A stretch of DNA of 64,000 nucleotides from Elizabethkingia sp. YR214 (GCF_003058195.1 NZ_QBUH01000006.1:124001-188000); one strand, 5' to 3'; shown: positions 34,147 through 44,868, counted from the first letter of the stretch. Notes: generated by a model not told the origin, from the letters alone. Translations and numbers: made by a program.

Positions 34147-34154
34147 TATTTTTG
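34147..34154 (+). promoter_or_regulatory. -7 promoter element of the RND operon region
   Basis: TATTTTTG matches TAnnTTTG exactly, 38 bp before the start at 34193. The rest of the 278-bp gap 33915-34192 holds nothing recognised. Confidence 0.4.
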
Positions 34155-34192
34155 TGCCGAAAACTAGTAGTTATACGACAGAGTGAATTTAA

Positions 34193-34522
34193 ATGAAAAA
34201 TATAAATTCATACATCTTATTATTTTTTCTGTCTCTTGTAAGTATTTTTAGTGATGACTGGACTAATTCCACTACTAAGAATATTTCGCATACATACGAC
34301 AGTATTGTTGTTCACACCATTGATGTTGGTGAGGATACGGATAATAGTATACTGGTATCAGGCAGAACAATCCATGTTCTGAAAAAAGTATTCTACGACG
34401 ACTCTTATTTTTACAGCCTTTTAACTCCTTCTAAAGTTGGTAAAAAGGTTTATGTTACGGATCTTCCGATCCACATCAAATGTTCAGTCAAATCCTTTTT
34501 ACATTTACTCCAGTTATTTTAG
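34193..34522 (+). CDS. Small hypothetical secreted protein upstream of the RND pump
   Basis: 109 residues with a hydrophobic N-terminus (SYILLFFLSLVSIFS) that could be a signal peptide. The rest has no recognised motif. It precedes the RND adaptor by 58 bp in the same direction, after a good -7 element, and may be the first gene of the operon or a leader that controls it. It could also be a spurious frame over a long 5' region. Confidence 0.4.
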   Translation: MKNINSYILLFFLSLVSIFSDDWTNSTTKNISHTYDSIVVHTIDVGEDTDNSILVSGRTIHVLKKVFYDDSYFYSLLTPSKVGKKVYVTDLPIHIKCSVKSFLHLLQLF

Positions 34523-34580
34523 CGGTAAGTGACTTATAATCAAATTTATAAAATTCACTTTTCAACTAAAATATTTAACA

Positions 34581-35669
34581 ATGTATTTAAAACATGTAAT
34601 AATCTGTATTGTTACAGTATTACTTATTGCTTCATGTAGTAAAGCCAAAGACACAGGCAACAAAGAAGTAAAAAATGTACCCGTATTAAAAATCACCAAA
34701 AAAGACACCTTAGTAAGCAACCAATTTGTAACCGATATTCAGGCAAAAAAGAATGTAGAAATTCATTCCAGAATTGCAGGAATTATGCAATATATTTCGG
34801 TTAATGAAGGTCAGTTTGTAAAGCAAGGTCAGCGACTTTTCAAGATTAACGATGCTGAATTACAAATGGAACTTTTAAAATCTAATGCCAGCCTGAAGCA
34901 GGCAGAAGCAGATGTTCGTATTGCCGAAGTAGAGGTTAAACAAATTCAGAGTCTTTACGATAAAAAGTTTGTTGCAGGGAACGAGCTGGAAATGGTAAAA
35001 GCAAAGCTATCTTCCGCAAAAGCAAAACGCGCATATGCAGATGCTGAGCGTAAAACTGTTTTACAAAAAATAAGTTTCACCAATATTGTTGCGCCTTTTG
35101 ACGGCGTTATAGATGTTATACCATACAAAGAAGGAAGTTTGGTGGAAAACGGGTCCCTTCTAACAACATTATCTCAGCTGAACGAAATCTATGCTTATTT
35201 TTCTATTCCTGAAAACAAGTATTTTGAGATGCTGGCTAATGATAAAATTGGCGCTCACCAAAAAATTGAATTAATGCTTCCTAACGGAATTAAATACCAG
35301 TACAACGGAACATTAAGAACTGCGGAAGGTGAAATTGACAAGGCTACAGGATCTATCAGATACAAAGTATCTTTCCCGAATCCTGACCACCTCATCAAAC
35401 ATGGTACTTCCGGAAAGCTTATTATTTCGGAAAACCAACCGGATGCTATACTTATTCCGCAGAAGTCTACATTTTCTATTCAGGACAAAACCTATGTTTT
35501 TGTAGTTGATTCTCAGAATAAAGTCAAAATGAGACATATAAGTATCGGATCAACCCTCAGAGATTCTTATATTGTGGACAGCGGACTAAAATCCGGTGAT
35601 ATTATCGTTTATGAAGGCACACAGTCTTTAAGAGATGGTGAATCTATCAGTATAAAAAAGACTTATTAA
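34581..35669 (+). CDS. RND efflux adaptor lipoprotein (AcrA/MexA type)
   Basis: 362 residues, lipoprotein signal with LLIASC (Cys about 19). Membrane-fusion layout: first lipoyl half NVEIHSRIAGIMQYISVNEGQFVKQGQRLFKIND (about 52-86), helical hairpin (about 90-150), second lipoyl half APFDGVIDVIPYKEGSLV (about 172-190), beta barrel, and membrane-proximal domain ending GDIIVYEGTQSLRDGE. It links the pump encoded by the next gene to the TolC-type channel after it. Three-gene operon. Confidence 0.93.
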   Translation: MYLKHVIICIVTVLLIASCSKAKDTGNKEVKNVPVLKITKKDTLVSNQFVTDIQAKKNVEIHSRIAGIMQYISVNEGQFVKQGQRLFKINDAELQMELLKSNASLKQAEADVRIAEVEVKQIQSLYDKKFVAGNELEMVKAKLSSAKAKRAYADAERKTVLQKISFTNIVAPFDGVIDVIPYKEGSLVENGSLLTTLSQLNEIYAYFSIPENKYFEMLANDKIGAHQKIELMLPNGIKYQYNGTLRTAEGEIDKATGSIRYKVSFPNPDHLIKHGTSGKLIISENQPDAILIPQKSTFSIQDKTYVFVVDSQNKVKMRHISIGSTLRDSYIVDSGLKSGDIIVYEGTQSLRDGESISIKKTY

Positions 35670-35701
35670 CATCCTTTCATAATCTGTAAAATCAACTAGC
35701 A

Positions 35702-38700
35702 ATGGTAGAAATGTTTATCAGGCGAAAGGTTCTTTCGCTAGTAATCTCTATAATTATTGTTCTATTGGGAGTGATGGCTTTGTTAAAGTTACCCATCACT
35801 CAGTTTCCCGATATTGTACCTCCGTCTGTAACTGTTACAGCAAGATATACAGGTGCCAACGCCGAAGTATCTGCTAATGCAGTAGCCCTTCCACTGGAAC
35901 GGGCCATCAACGGTGTACCGGGAATGACCTATATGTCCACTGTAACTTCCAATGACGGACTAACCCTTATTCAGGTTTTCTTTGAAGTCGGAATAGATCC
36001 CGATGTAGCTGCTGTTAACGTTCAGAACAGGGTAACAACTGTTCTCGACGAATTACCGGAAGAAGTTATCCGTGCCGGTGTTACAACCGAAAAGGAAGTA
36101 AACAGTATGCTGATGTACCTTAACATAACCAGTAAGGACGAAAGTCAGGATGAACAATTTATTTACAACTTTACGGACATCAATATTCTGCAGGAACTGA
36201 AACGTATCGATGGTGTAGGTCGTGCAGAAATTATGGGGCAGAAAGAATACTCCATGCGAGTATGGCTGGATCCTCAGAAAATGGCCGCATATCATATCTC
36301 AGCAGACGAAGTCATTACTTCTTTGCAAAAACAAAATATTGCAGCTGCGCCCGGAAAAGTAGGTGAAACATCCGGAAAGACTTCCAGCCAGCTACAATAC
36401 GTTATAAAATATACCGGAAAATTCTACGATCCTAAACAGTATGAAGAAGTACCTATCCGCTCGGATGCTAACGGTACAATTCTGAAATTAAAGGATATTG
36501 CCAAAGTAGAATTTGGTGCTATGAACTACGGAATGGTATCCAAAACCGATGGAAGACCATCTGCATCTATTATGATGAAACAGCGTCCGGGCTCTAATGC
36601 TTCGGAAGTTATCAAAAACGTAAAAGCAAAAATGGCGGACCTGAAAGAGACTTCTTTCCCTCCGGGCATGGAATACAATATGGCCTATGATGTTTCCCGA
36701 TTTTTGGATGCATCCATAGATTCTGTATTGCATACTTTAGTTGAAGCTTTTATCCTTGTAGGAATTGTAGTATTTATCTTCTTACAAGACTGGCGATCCA
36801 CATTAATACCGGTTCTCGCGGTACCTGTTGCCTTAATCGGGACATTTGCATTTATGCAGACACTGGATTTCTCCATTAACTTACTAACGCTATTTGCACT
36901 TGTTCTGGCCATTGGTATTGTGGTGGATAATGCCATAGTAGTTGTTGAGGCCGTCCATGTTAAAATGGAAGAAGGCCTTAGCCCTCTGGATGCTACTATT
37001 ACAGCAACAAAGGAAATTGCAGGTGCTGTAGTAGCGATTACAATTGTAATGTCCGCAGTATTTATTCCGGTTGCCTTTCTGGACGGGCCTGTAGGTGTAT
37101 TCTACAGACAATTCTCACTGACACTGGCTATCAGTATTGTAATATCGGGGGTAAACGCACTAACGCTAACACCGGCTCTTTGTGCTATTATCCTGAAACC
37201 ACACGACCACAATAAGAAAAAAAATATTGTGGATAAACTCTTCCAACGTTTTAACAATGGTTTTGATAAGCTTACAAATGGCTATACCAATATCCTTTCA
37301 AAATTCGCTACCCGAACAACGGTAACCTTCGGGTTGTTATTTTTGTTCATTGGCTTGACATGGGCGACATCCAAATTTCTACCGGGTGGGTTTATCCCAA
37401 TGGAAGATCAGGGAATGGCTTATGTTAGTGTTACAACTCCACAAGGTGCAACTGTAGAAAGAACTGAAAAAGTTCTGGATGAAGTTACTGAGATTGCTAA
37501 AAAGATTGAGGGCGTAGAAAACGTAACGACTCTTGCCGGCTACAGCATTGTTACGGAAATTGCAGGAGCATCTTATGGTATGGCGATGATTAACCTGAAG
37601 GACTGGAAAGACCGAAATATTTCTGTTAATGAGTTTATTGCTGAATTATCGAAAAAAACCAAAGGTATATCCGATGCTCAGATCGAAATCTTTGCACCAC
37701 CTACAGTTCCGGGATTTGGTAATACCAGTGGTTTCGAGCTACGTTTACTAGACCGTTCGGGCGGAGACATTGCCAATACAGACAAAGTCACCAAAGAATT
37801 TATCAAAAAGTTAAATGAAGCTCCTGAAATTCAGAACAGCTTCACCAGTTTCGATGCTACCTTCCCGCAATACATGATCCATATTGACTATGACATGGCG
37901 GCTAAAAAAGGAGTATCTGTGGACAATGCGATGTCTACCCTGCAGACTATGCTTGGATCCTATTATGCAACCAACTTTATTCGTTTTAGTCAGATGTATA
38001 AGGTAATGGTCCAGGCAAGTCCGGAACATCGTGATACACCGGAAAGTATTCTGAATCTGTATCTGAAAAATGACGTCGGGGAAATGGTTCCTTTTTCCAC
38101 ATTTATTACCATAGAACGTGTATACGGTCCGGAAGTTCTTACCCGTTACAACATGTATATGTCGGCAATGATCAATGGGGAACCGGCTGAAGGCTATAGT
38201 TCCGGAGATGCTATTGCAGCAGTAGAACGTGTAGCTGCAGAAACACTTCCGAGAGGTTTTGATATCGAATGGTCCGGTATGACCAGAGAAGAAATTTTAT
38301 CCGGTAATCAGACGGTATATATCTTCGGAATATGTCTGCTATTCGTTTACCTTCTTCTTGCAGCACAGTATGAGAGCTTCTTGTTGCCAATGCCGGTATT
38401 ACTAAGCTTACCAACAGGTATTTTCGGTTCTTATATTGCCTTGGTACTCGTCGGTCTGGATAATAATATCTACGCACAGGTGGCCCTTGTTATGCTGATC
38501 GGTTTGCTTGCTAAGAATGCCATTTTGATTGTAGAATTTGCCATAGCCCGAAATAAAGAAGGTTATGACATTATTCCTGCAGCCATCGAAGGAGCCCGTC
38601 AGCGTCTTCGTCCGATCCTGATGACATCTTTTGCTTTTATAGCTGGACTTATTCCACTATGTATTGCAACTGGTGCCGGTGCTACAGGAAACCGCTCCAT

Positions 38701-38824
38701 TGGTATTGCAGCAGCAGGTGGTATGCTTATCGGTACTATTTTCGGACTGGTTATTATCCCCGGACTTTACATATTTTTTGCCAAACTAGAAAACAAGAAG
38801 AAAGATGAACAAAAGGCTTCATAG
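35702..38824 (+). CDS. RND efflux permease (HAE1/AcrB family)
   Basis: 1040 residues, full length for the family, with 12 membrane spans and two large periplasmic loops. Typical blocks: PITQFPDIVPPSVTVTARYTGANAE, LPLERAINGVPGMTYMSTVTSNDG, and in TM4 the proton-relay Asp pair (AIGIVVDNAIVVVEAV). MFIRRKV, three residues in, is an equally good start. It is a proton-driven exporter of hydrophobic or amphiphilic drugs. Substrates cannot be told from sequence. Overlaps the next gene by 20 bp, so translation is coupled. Confidence 0.95.
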   Translation: MVEMFIRRKVLSLVISIIIVLLGVMALLKLPITQFPDIVPPSVTVTARYTGANAEVSANAVALPLERAINGVPGMTYMSTVTSNDGLTLIQVFFEVGIDPDVAAVNVQNRVTTVLDELPEEVIRAGVTTEKEVNSMLMYLNITSKDESQDEQFIYNFTDINILQELKRIDGVGRAEIMGQKEYSMRVWLDPQKMAAYHISADEVITSLQKQNIAAAPGKVGETSGKTSSQLQYVIKYTGKFYDPKQYEEVPIRSDANGTILKLKDIAKVEFGAMNYGMVSKTDGRPSASIMMKQRPGSNASEVIKNVKAKMADLKETSFPPGMEYNMAYDVSRFLDASIDSVLHTLVEAFILVGIVVFIFLQDWRSTLIPVLAVPVALIGTFAFMQTLDFSINLLTLFALVLAIGIVVDNAIVVVEAVHVKMEEGLSPLDATITATKEIAGAVVAITIVMSAVFIPVAFLDGPVGVFYRQFSLTLAISIVISGVNALTLTPALCAIILKPHDHNKKKNIVDKLFQRFNNGFDKLTNGYTNILSKFATRTTVTFGLLFLFIGLTWATSKFLPGGFIPMEDQGMAYVSVTTPQGATVERTEKVLDEVTEIAKKIEGVENVTTLAGYSIVTEIAGASYGMAMINLKDWKDRNISVNEFIAELSKKTKGISDAQIEIFAPPTVPGFGNTSGFELRLLDRSGGDIANTDKVTKEFIKKLNEAPEIQNSFTSFDATFPQYMIHIDYDMAAKKGVSVDNAMSTLQTMLGSYYATNFIRFSQMYKVMVQASPEHRDTPESILNLYLKNDVGEMVPFSTFITIERVYGPEVLTRYNMYMSAMINGEPAEGYSSGDAIAAVERVAAETLPRGFDIEWSGMTREEILSGNQTVYIFGICLLFVYLLLAAQYESFLLPMPVLLSLPTGIFGSYIALVLVGLDNNIYAQVALVMLIGLLAKNAILIVEFAIARNKEGYDIIPAAIEGARQRLRPILMTSFAFIAGLIPLCIATGAGATGNRSIGIAAAGGMLIGTIFGLVIIPGLYIFFAKLENKKKDEQKAS

Positions 38825-40256
38825 AATTATATACATCCCTCTTGTAGTACTGGGGCTACATTCATGTACTACGCCACAGGTATCCGATATAAAAAAAGCA
38901 CCGGCATTACCCGTAAATATTCTGCCGACAGCAAAAGACCAGCAAGCGGAATTTAAACCGGTGAATATAAAAACTTATTTCAACGATCAGGCTTTAATCC
39001 AGCTTTATGATCAGGCTGTGAAGGCTAATCCCGATTTTCAGATTGCACAACAGCGCGTAGAAATTGCGAACAGTTTCCTCAGAAGATCGAAAATGGATTT
39101 ACTGCCTTCTCTGGATATCGGCGCATCTGTGTCCGGAGATCATTATGGTAAATATACTATGGAAGGTGTTGGTAATTACGACACCAACCTTTCTCCTAAT
39201 ATCACAGATGAACAGAAGATCAATCGCGATTTCACCCCCAATTATTGGTTAGGTGCAAGAAGCAGCTGGGAAATAGATGCGTGGGGAAAGCTGAAAAATA
39301 AAAAGATAGCAGCCCAGAAAAGATATCTGGCTTCTACAGAAGGCCTGCGCTTGCTACAAGTAGAGCTGTTTACAGATATTGCCAATTTATATTATCAGTT
39401 GGTATCACTCGATCATAAACTGGCTATTTATAAACAAAATTATCAGCTACAACAAAGAGCTTTCGAAATTATTACCGCTCAGCGTGCGGTAGGTAAAGCA
39501 ACTGAGCTGGCAGTACAACAGTTCAGGGCACAAAACAATAACTGGCTGGCTGAAGTTGAACATATTAAGGCCGAAATTGTAGCCGTGGAACAGGCTGTAA
39601 TGACACTTACCGGATCTTACGGTGGTGAAGTAAAACGCAGCAAAGTACTAATAACAAGCAATATGGATATCCTAAATAAATCTATAGACGTAAAAAACAT
39701 TATCCATTCCCGACCGGATGTTGCTTCAAATTACTATGTACTGGAAGCCACACATGCTGATGCAAAAGCAGCAAAGGCAGCATTCTATCCCCGTATAGAT
39801 ATTGGTGCAGGTGTAGGTTTCAATTCATTCTCAGCAGAAGTATTATTTAAGCCTAGTTCATTAGCAGCACAGCTTTTAGGCGGATTAGTTGTTCCAATAT
39901 TCAATAAAGGGCAGCTAAAACATGAATTCAATGTTGCTGACAAAGAGCAGGAAATAGCTTTTCTAAATTATCAGAAGAGTATTACTACAGCATACAATGA
40001 GCTTCAGTCAATTTTAAAGCAAACCAAAATTTATGAAAAGGTTTTAAAGCTAAAATCTGAAGAAGTTGGATTTCTGGAAAGAGGTATAGAAGTATCTAAT
40101 GACCTTTATGTTACCGGTTATGCCAATTATCTGGAACTAATCAACTCTCAGAAAAACAAATTACAGGCAGAATTAGATTTACTGGAATTTCAGCATCAGA
40201 ATACCCGTAACAATGTTCTTTTATTCAAAGCACTTGGCGGAAATTTGGACGATTAA
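38805..40256 (+). CDS. TolC/NodT-family outer membrane efflux lipoprotein
   Basis: 483 residues, lipobox GLHSC (Cys near 21), two OEP domains with the repeated long-helix pattern (ALIQLYDQAVKANPDFQIAQQRVEIANSFLRRSKMDLLPSL; HSRPDVASNYYVLEATHADAKAAKAAFYPRIDIGAG). Forms the outer membrane channel of the tripartite pump. Overlaps the permease gene by 20 bp and ends with a strong terminator. Confidence 0.93.
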   Translation: MNKRLHRIIYIPLVVLGLHSCTTPQVSDIKKAPALPVNILPTAKDQQAEFKPVNIKTYFNDQALIQLYDQAVKANPDFQIAQQRVEIANSFLRRSKMDLLPSLDIGASVSGDHYGKYTMEGVGNYDTNLSPNITDEQKINRDFTPNYWLGARSSWEIDAWGKLKNKKIAAQKRYLASTEGLRLLQVELFTDIANLYYQLVSLDHKLAIYKQNYQLQQRAFEIITAQRAVGKATELAVQQFRAQNNNWLAEVEHIKAEIVAVEQAVMTLTGSYGGEVKRSKVLITSNMDILNKSIDVKNIIHSRPDVASNYYVLEATHADAKAAKAAFYPRIDIGAGVGFNSFSAEVLFKPSSLAAQLLGGLVVPIFNKGQLKHEFNVADKEQEIAFLNYQKSITTAYNELQSILKQTKIYEKVLKLKSEEVGFLERGIEVSNDLYVTGYANYLELINSQKNKLQAELDLLEFQHQNTRNNVLLFKALGGNLDD

Positions 40257-40261
40257 ATAAG

Positions 40262-40295
40262 AAAGCAGCCTGAAAATTTCAGGCTGCTTTTTTTA
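40262..40295 (+). terminator. Terminator of the RND operon
   Basis: AAAGCAGCCTGAAA / TTTCAGGCTGCTTT with a 2-nt loop followed by TTTTT, directly after the TolC-type gene. Confidence 0.93.
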
Positions 40296-40482
40296 AACAA
40301 CAAACCCGTATGGTTATACGGATTTGTATTATAAATCATAGTGGTGAAAAATTTACTTTGATATGAAGAAACTATGATTTGGAAATATTAAATACTGTTT
40401 TTAATTACTTACCAAAGGTAACCAGGGAATTAATGAATAAAGAAAATATTCTACCAACAACCTTCCAGGCTCTATAAAAATT

Positions 40483-41895
40483 TTAATTATCATACCCTGG
40501 ATTAGAGACTACCGGAGTTCCTGCTACATTAGTTTCTGACTGTGGAATAGGAAAAGCAATTTTATTGGTGCCTAAAATCCAATCCTTCGATGGATTTAAT
40601 GCTCCGCTAGATTCCGTAAAAGGTAAATTATTCCCCCATCTCAATAAATCCCACATTCTGAAACCTTCTCCGGTTAATTCTCTCAATCTCTCATCTCTTA
40701 TTAACTGCATATCTATATTTGTATAATCCGGAATGCCTCTATTCTTTGCAATCATATTAATGTAATCCAAAGCTTTTGAAGTATTTCCCCCATTTAGTTC
40801 TGCCTCTGCTCCATTTAGTAAAATTTCTTCCAGCCGGCATACTCTCACATTATCTATTCCCGATATATCTGAATATTTATAATCCATGAATCCACCATTG
40901 CCAGTTATTACAATCCCAGTTTTACGAATATCTCCAGGGGAATACTTGGCTATTGCAGCAGACTTCATTATCACATTTTTGTAAGCACCTTTGGAATTCA
41001 ACATTGCATTAAGCCCCAGGTCCGGTCTTGCATTTGGCGTACCTATAAATAATTCGAAAATGGAGTTGGGAGATGCATTTTGTAAAGAAAAACTGGTAAT
41101 GAATAAATCTTTTGCTACCACAGAATATTTATTGGAAGTTACAATATCACTTACCAAACTTCTGACTTTCCCCATATCATTTTTATACAGATAATATCTG
41201 GTCATAAGTCCTTTTACCGAAAGCGTATTCAGTTCGGTTTTATTAGCATATTTTTCCAGATTATTGTCTGCATAAAATTGCATTAGCTGCAATGCTTTGG
41301 TATAATCACTTTCTATCTGTACTCTGTTTTCAGTTAAACTACTTCTTGCCTTTACACCTTTAGGATCATATTGTAAGGGCATAACCACACCAAGACTTCC
41401 TCCGGAATATTGCTGTCCATATAACCTCATCAGATCAAAAATGGCAAATGCTCTGAGGGCATAGGCTTGTGCTTTCAAATAATCTACCTTATGCTGTACC
41501 TCAACCGGATCAGTAGATTTTGACCATTTCATTCCGGCATCCGGAGTATTGATTACAATATTTGTTTTTGCCAGTACTACATAAATGTTATTGTAGGTTC
41601 CACCAGCATTACCATTAGCAGAGGTCATTGTATTCGCCGCTACAGCATTGTAATAGCCAGATCCTCTATTGGAATACATTTCATCGCTTCGTATTTCACC
41701 ATACATAATATAATCTGCACCATAGTAAGGCATTCCGATCATTGCTCCGTATATGCCATATACAAATGCCTGAAGTTCTTCTACAGTAGTAATGGTTTCT
41801 TGTTCTTTGCTCTGGTAAAATTGTGTCTCTACAAAATCATTACTACAGGATGAAAGTGCAAATACTGAACATATTATAAATATTATTTTTTTCAT
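40483..41895 (-). CDS. SusD/RagB-family nutrient-binding lipoprotein
   Basis: 470 residues, lipobox FALSSC (Cys 17). TPR-rich SusD fold: the N-terminal helices (TTVEELQAFVYGIYGAM), the YLKAQAYALRAFAIFDLMRLYGQQYS block near 140-165, and the C-terminal LIRDERLRELTGEGFRMWDLLRWG motif are all diagnostic. SusD proteins cap the SusC barrel and bind the oligosaccharide or peptide substrate on the cell surface. Cotranscribed with the SusC gene (18-bp gap). No glycoside hydrolase is nearby, so the substrate is unclear. Confidence 0.93.
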   Translation of the reverse strand: MKKIIFIICSVFALSSCSNDFVETQFYQSKEQETITTVEELQAFVYGIYGAMIGMPYYGADYIMYGEIRSDEMYSNRGSGYYNAVAANTMTSANGNAGGTYNNIYVVLAKTNIVINTPDAGMKWSKSTDPVEVQHKVDYLKAQAYALRAFAIFDLMRLYGQQYSGGSLGVVMPLQYDPKGVKARSSLTENRVQIESDYTKALQLMQFYADNNLEKYANKTELNTLSVKGLMTRYYLYKNDMGKVRSLVSDIVTSNKYSVVAKDLFITSFSLQNASPNSIFELFIGTPNARPDLGLNAMLNSKGAYKNVIMKSAAIAKYSPGDIRKTGIVITGNGGFMDYKYSDISGIDNVRVCRLEEILLNGAEAELNGGNTSKALDYINMIAKNRGIPDYTNIDMQLIRDERLRELTGEGFRMWDLLRWGNNLPFTESSGALNPSKDWILGTNKIAFPIPQSETNVAGTPVVSNPGYDN

Positions 41896-41913
41896 TTTTT
41901 TAGATTTTAGAGG

Positions 41914-44742
41914 TTAAAAATCAAGTGTAAAACCTATTACATAAGATTTAAGAACAGGAAGATTTAGATTTGTTAGTGCAGAAATTGCAGATTCCGGATC
42001 GAAAGCAAGATTATTATCAAAAGCCTTTGTCCATATATTATTACCCATTACATACACTGTAAAAGAATTAATGGGAGCTCCTTTAATAAAGTCACCCCGG
42101 AAGGTATACCCCAGTCTTACATTACTCAAACGCAAATAATCTGCCTTGTATAAAAATCTGGTCGACGCCTGGTTGGCATTTACTCCACCATCATAAGGTT
42201 TAGGGTTAGCTGCATTAGGGTTCTGCGGAGTCCAGTAATCTAACTGAGAAGCATACCCCGGATAATATAAAGTATATGCTCCGTCACTTAATGTATAAAA
42301 GGCCCAGTTATCAAATACTTTTGCTCCGAAACTATAGGTAAGTCTGGCATTCAAACTGAATCCTTTATAGCTGACATTGAGTCCTGCCCCACCAAATATT
42401 TTTGCAAAAGGAGAGCCCTGCACGGCTCTTTTAGCCTGATTCCAGTCATTAGTTGTGGCTCCATCTACTCCGTTTATATACCATAAAGGATCTCCATTTG
42501 AAGGATCTACACCCGCCCATTTACGCATAAAGAATGAGCCTACTATTTCGCCTTCCCGCATAATACTGAGACCATTAATAATATCTTTCCCGCCATACAG
42601 ACTTGTAATCTTATTATCCAACGTAGAAAGGTTGGCATCAAAACTTAATCCCAGGTCATCATTGCTTTTAGCTCTTAGTATAGTTGCATCTACACTAAAT
42701 TCCATTCCTTTATTTACCAAATTTCCAATATTCCTGTCATAACTTCCCAATCCATGCGAGTTGGACAATGGAACACTAAACACCAGATCTTCTGTTTTCT
42801 TATTAAAATATTCTGCCGTTACCTTTATTCTGTCTTTTAATAAGCCTACATCCACACCGATATTAAAAGGCTTTACTGTTTCCCATTTCAGATCCGGATT
42901 ATACACTCCCGCATATACTGCACCTGCATTGTCATTATAATTCAGTCCAAATGAATAAGTAGCGTATGGTGTACTGGTAATTGTATTACCTAGTTTCCCG
43001 TATGAACTCCTCAACTTAATTGCGGAAAATGTATTGGAATCTTTTAAGAAAATTTCGGCTACATCCACACTAGCTCCTACAGAATAAAAATTACCGGCTT
43101 TTTTACCCGGCATAAAATTGGACAGGGCATCCCTTCTGTAAGAAGCATCCAGATTGAAAATCTGTTTATAATTATAATTGATTTGTGCGGCATAACCTGC
43201 TCTGCTGGTCACGGCTTTTGTTCCTCCTACCGAATTGGGTTTTATAAAATTATCCAGTGTTTGAAATCTTTGCAGGGCAACAACTGAACCTACAGCGTTT
43301 ATATTCCTGCCATTTGTTTTATAAGCCTCCTGAATAACTCTGGCTACAAAATTATGATTTGTTCCTACTTTAAAATTGTACTCCAGTATATTCTGAATAT
43401 TAAAGTTAAAGAACCTCCTGGTATTAGCCGAAAGTTGGCCTTTGTAGCTATAACCATCACCATGCAACGGGCTCAGATACTGATCTTCCTCTACTACAAT
43501 ATATTCCGGAGCAAAGACAAACCTGTAGCTCAGATTTGGAATAATTTTATAATTCACTCCAAGATTAGCAAAAACCCTTGTTGTATTGGCTCTGTTATAG
43601 TTCATATCCTGAAGTGCTGCTGCATTAAAATTTCCTGATGGAAGCTGATTATCTATTCCCAAATACCAGCTTCCGTCGGGGTTTCTTACCGGATCTATTG
43701 GTAAATTAAAATACTGGGCAATCAGCGGATTGGAAAAAGCTCCGCCATTTGCTACTGTATTAATAACACCATTAGAAAAATTGAAGTCAGTTGCAATATT
43801 CAGGCGTTCAGTTGCTTTATACTCCAATTTTGTAGAGGCTGTAAGTCTTTTAAAATCACTCGCTTTATAAACACTTTCCTGTGTAAAATAATTGAAAGAC
43901 GAATAGTACTTAAATTTATCTGTGCCGCCTGAAGCTGAAAAGTTAAGATCTTCCTGTACAGCTGAAGTTCGGGATAGTTCTTTGTTCCAGTCGGTATTAT
44001 ATCCCATATAAGCTGCTTTTCCAAGAATATCTATATTAGGATCGGTAATAGCTTTATAAGCATCTTCTTTAGTTGGGAAATCATTGCTATATGTATTAGT
44101 TACAATCTGAGAAGCCAGATCCAGCCATTGTTCTTTGCTCAAAGTACCTGGCTGCTTATACGCTATTTTATTAATTCCGAAGTTTTTATGAAAACTAAAT
44201 CTTGGTTTGCCGGATTTACCGGATTTTGTTGTGATTAGAATAACACCAGCTCCTGAATCTGCTCCGTATAATGAAGTGGAAACAGCATCTTTTAGTACTG
44301 TCAGGGATTCTATATCATCACTGTTCAGATTCGCAAGTATATTAGCGGTTGTATTTAGTGCTGTAAGGTCTCCAGAAGATATTCTTACTCCATCCACAAT
44401 ATAAATTGGGGAAACACCACCATTCACAGAGGTAATTCCCCGTACCCGAACATTGGTGGCGCCTCCCGGTTGCCCGGATGCAGATCCTGTCTGAACTCCG
44501 GATACTCGTCCCATCATCATTTTATCTACAGAAGCTACAGGAACTTTTTCTATCTTATCTGCTTTCATAGTAGAGACAGACCCGGTTACCTCCTTCACAC
44601 TTTTCTTCTGTCCAAAACCAACCATTACTACTTCCTCTATTTCTTTGGTTTTCACAGTATCTTTTCTTTGCTGTGCAATGAGCAGATCTTGTCCTATAAA
44701 AAAGACAACACCTGCACTTAATAGCTTTAAACAATTTTTCAT
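41914..44742 (-). CDS. SusC/RagA-family TonB-linked outer membrane protein
   Basis: 942 residues; signal peptide cleaved near LIAQ. The plug has SusC features: VVMVGFGQKKSVKEVTGSVS, then RVSGVQTGSASGQPGGATNVRVRG and PIYIVDGVRI near 75-125, and DDIESLTVLKDAVSTSLYGADSGAGVILITTKSG near 150-185. Most SusC proteins begin with a carboxypeptidase-regulatory domain; this one lacks it, which explains the shorter length. Ends with Phe (GFTLDF). Imports the substrate held by SusD. The LytTR response regulator gene lies 192 bp upstream. Confidence 0.93.
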   Translation of the reverse strand: MKNCLKLLSAGVVFFIGQDLLIAQQRKDTVKTKEIEEVVMVGFGQKKSVKEVTGSVSTMKADKIEKVPVASVDKMMMGRVSGVQTGSASGQPGGATNVRVRGITSVNGGVSPIYIVDGVRISSGDLTALNTTANILANLNSDDIESLTVLKDAVSTSLYGADSGAGVILITTKSGKSGKPRFSFHKNFGINKIAYKQPGTLSKEQWLDLASQIVTNTYSNDFPTKEDAYKAITDPNIDILGKAAYMGYNTDWNKELSRTSAVQEDLNFSASGGTDKFKYYSSFNYFTQESVYKASDFKRLTASTKLEYKATERLNIATDFNFSNGVINTVANGGAFSNPLIAQYFNLPIDPVRNPDGSWYLGIDNQLPSGNFNAAALQDMNYNRANTTRVFANLGVNYKIIPNLSYRFVFAPEYIVVEEDQYLSPLHGDGYSYKGQLSANTRRFFNFNIQNILEYNFKVGTNHNFVARVIQEAYKTNGRNINAVGSVVALQRFQTLDNFIKPNSVGGTKAVTSRAGYAAQINYNYKQIFNLDASYRRDALSNFMPGKKAGNFYSVGASVDVAEIFLKDSNTFSAIKLRSSYGKLGNTITSTPYATYSFGLNYNDNAGAVYAGVYNPDLKWETVKPFNIGVDVGLLKDRIKVTAEYFNKKTEDLVFSVPLSNSHGLGSYDRNIGNLVNKGMEFSVDATILRAKSNDDLGLSFDANLSTLDNKITSLYGGKDIINGLSIMREGEIVGSFFMRKWAGVDPSNGDPLWYINGVDGATTNDWNQAKRAVQGSPFAKIFGGAGLNVSYKGFSLNARLTYSFGAKVFDNWAFYTLSDGAYTLYYPGYASQLDYWTPQNPNAANPKPYDGGVNANQASTRFLYKADYLRLSNVRLGYTFRGDFIKGAPINSFTVYVMGNNIWTKAFDNNLAFDPESAISALTNLNLPVLKSYVIGFTLDF

Positions 44743-44841
44743 AACTCTTGATTTTTCAACTGATTACTAATCAAAATTCAAAAATTGTTAAAGTCTAAAG
44801 AAAATATATCTACCAACTCAATGTTGTAGTCTATATAAAAT

Positions 44842-44868
44842 AATAACATCCCTCTGGAGGATGTTATT
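44842..44868 (-). terminator. Terminator of the LytS/LytT operon
   Basis: On the minus strand AATAACATCC / GGATGTTATT with a 7-nt loop followed by ATTTTATATA, about 65 bp after the response regulator stop. Confidence 0.7.
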
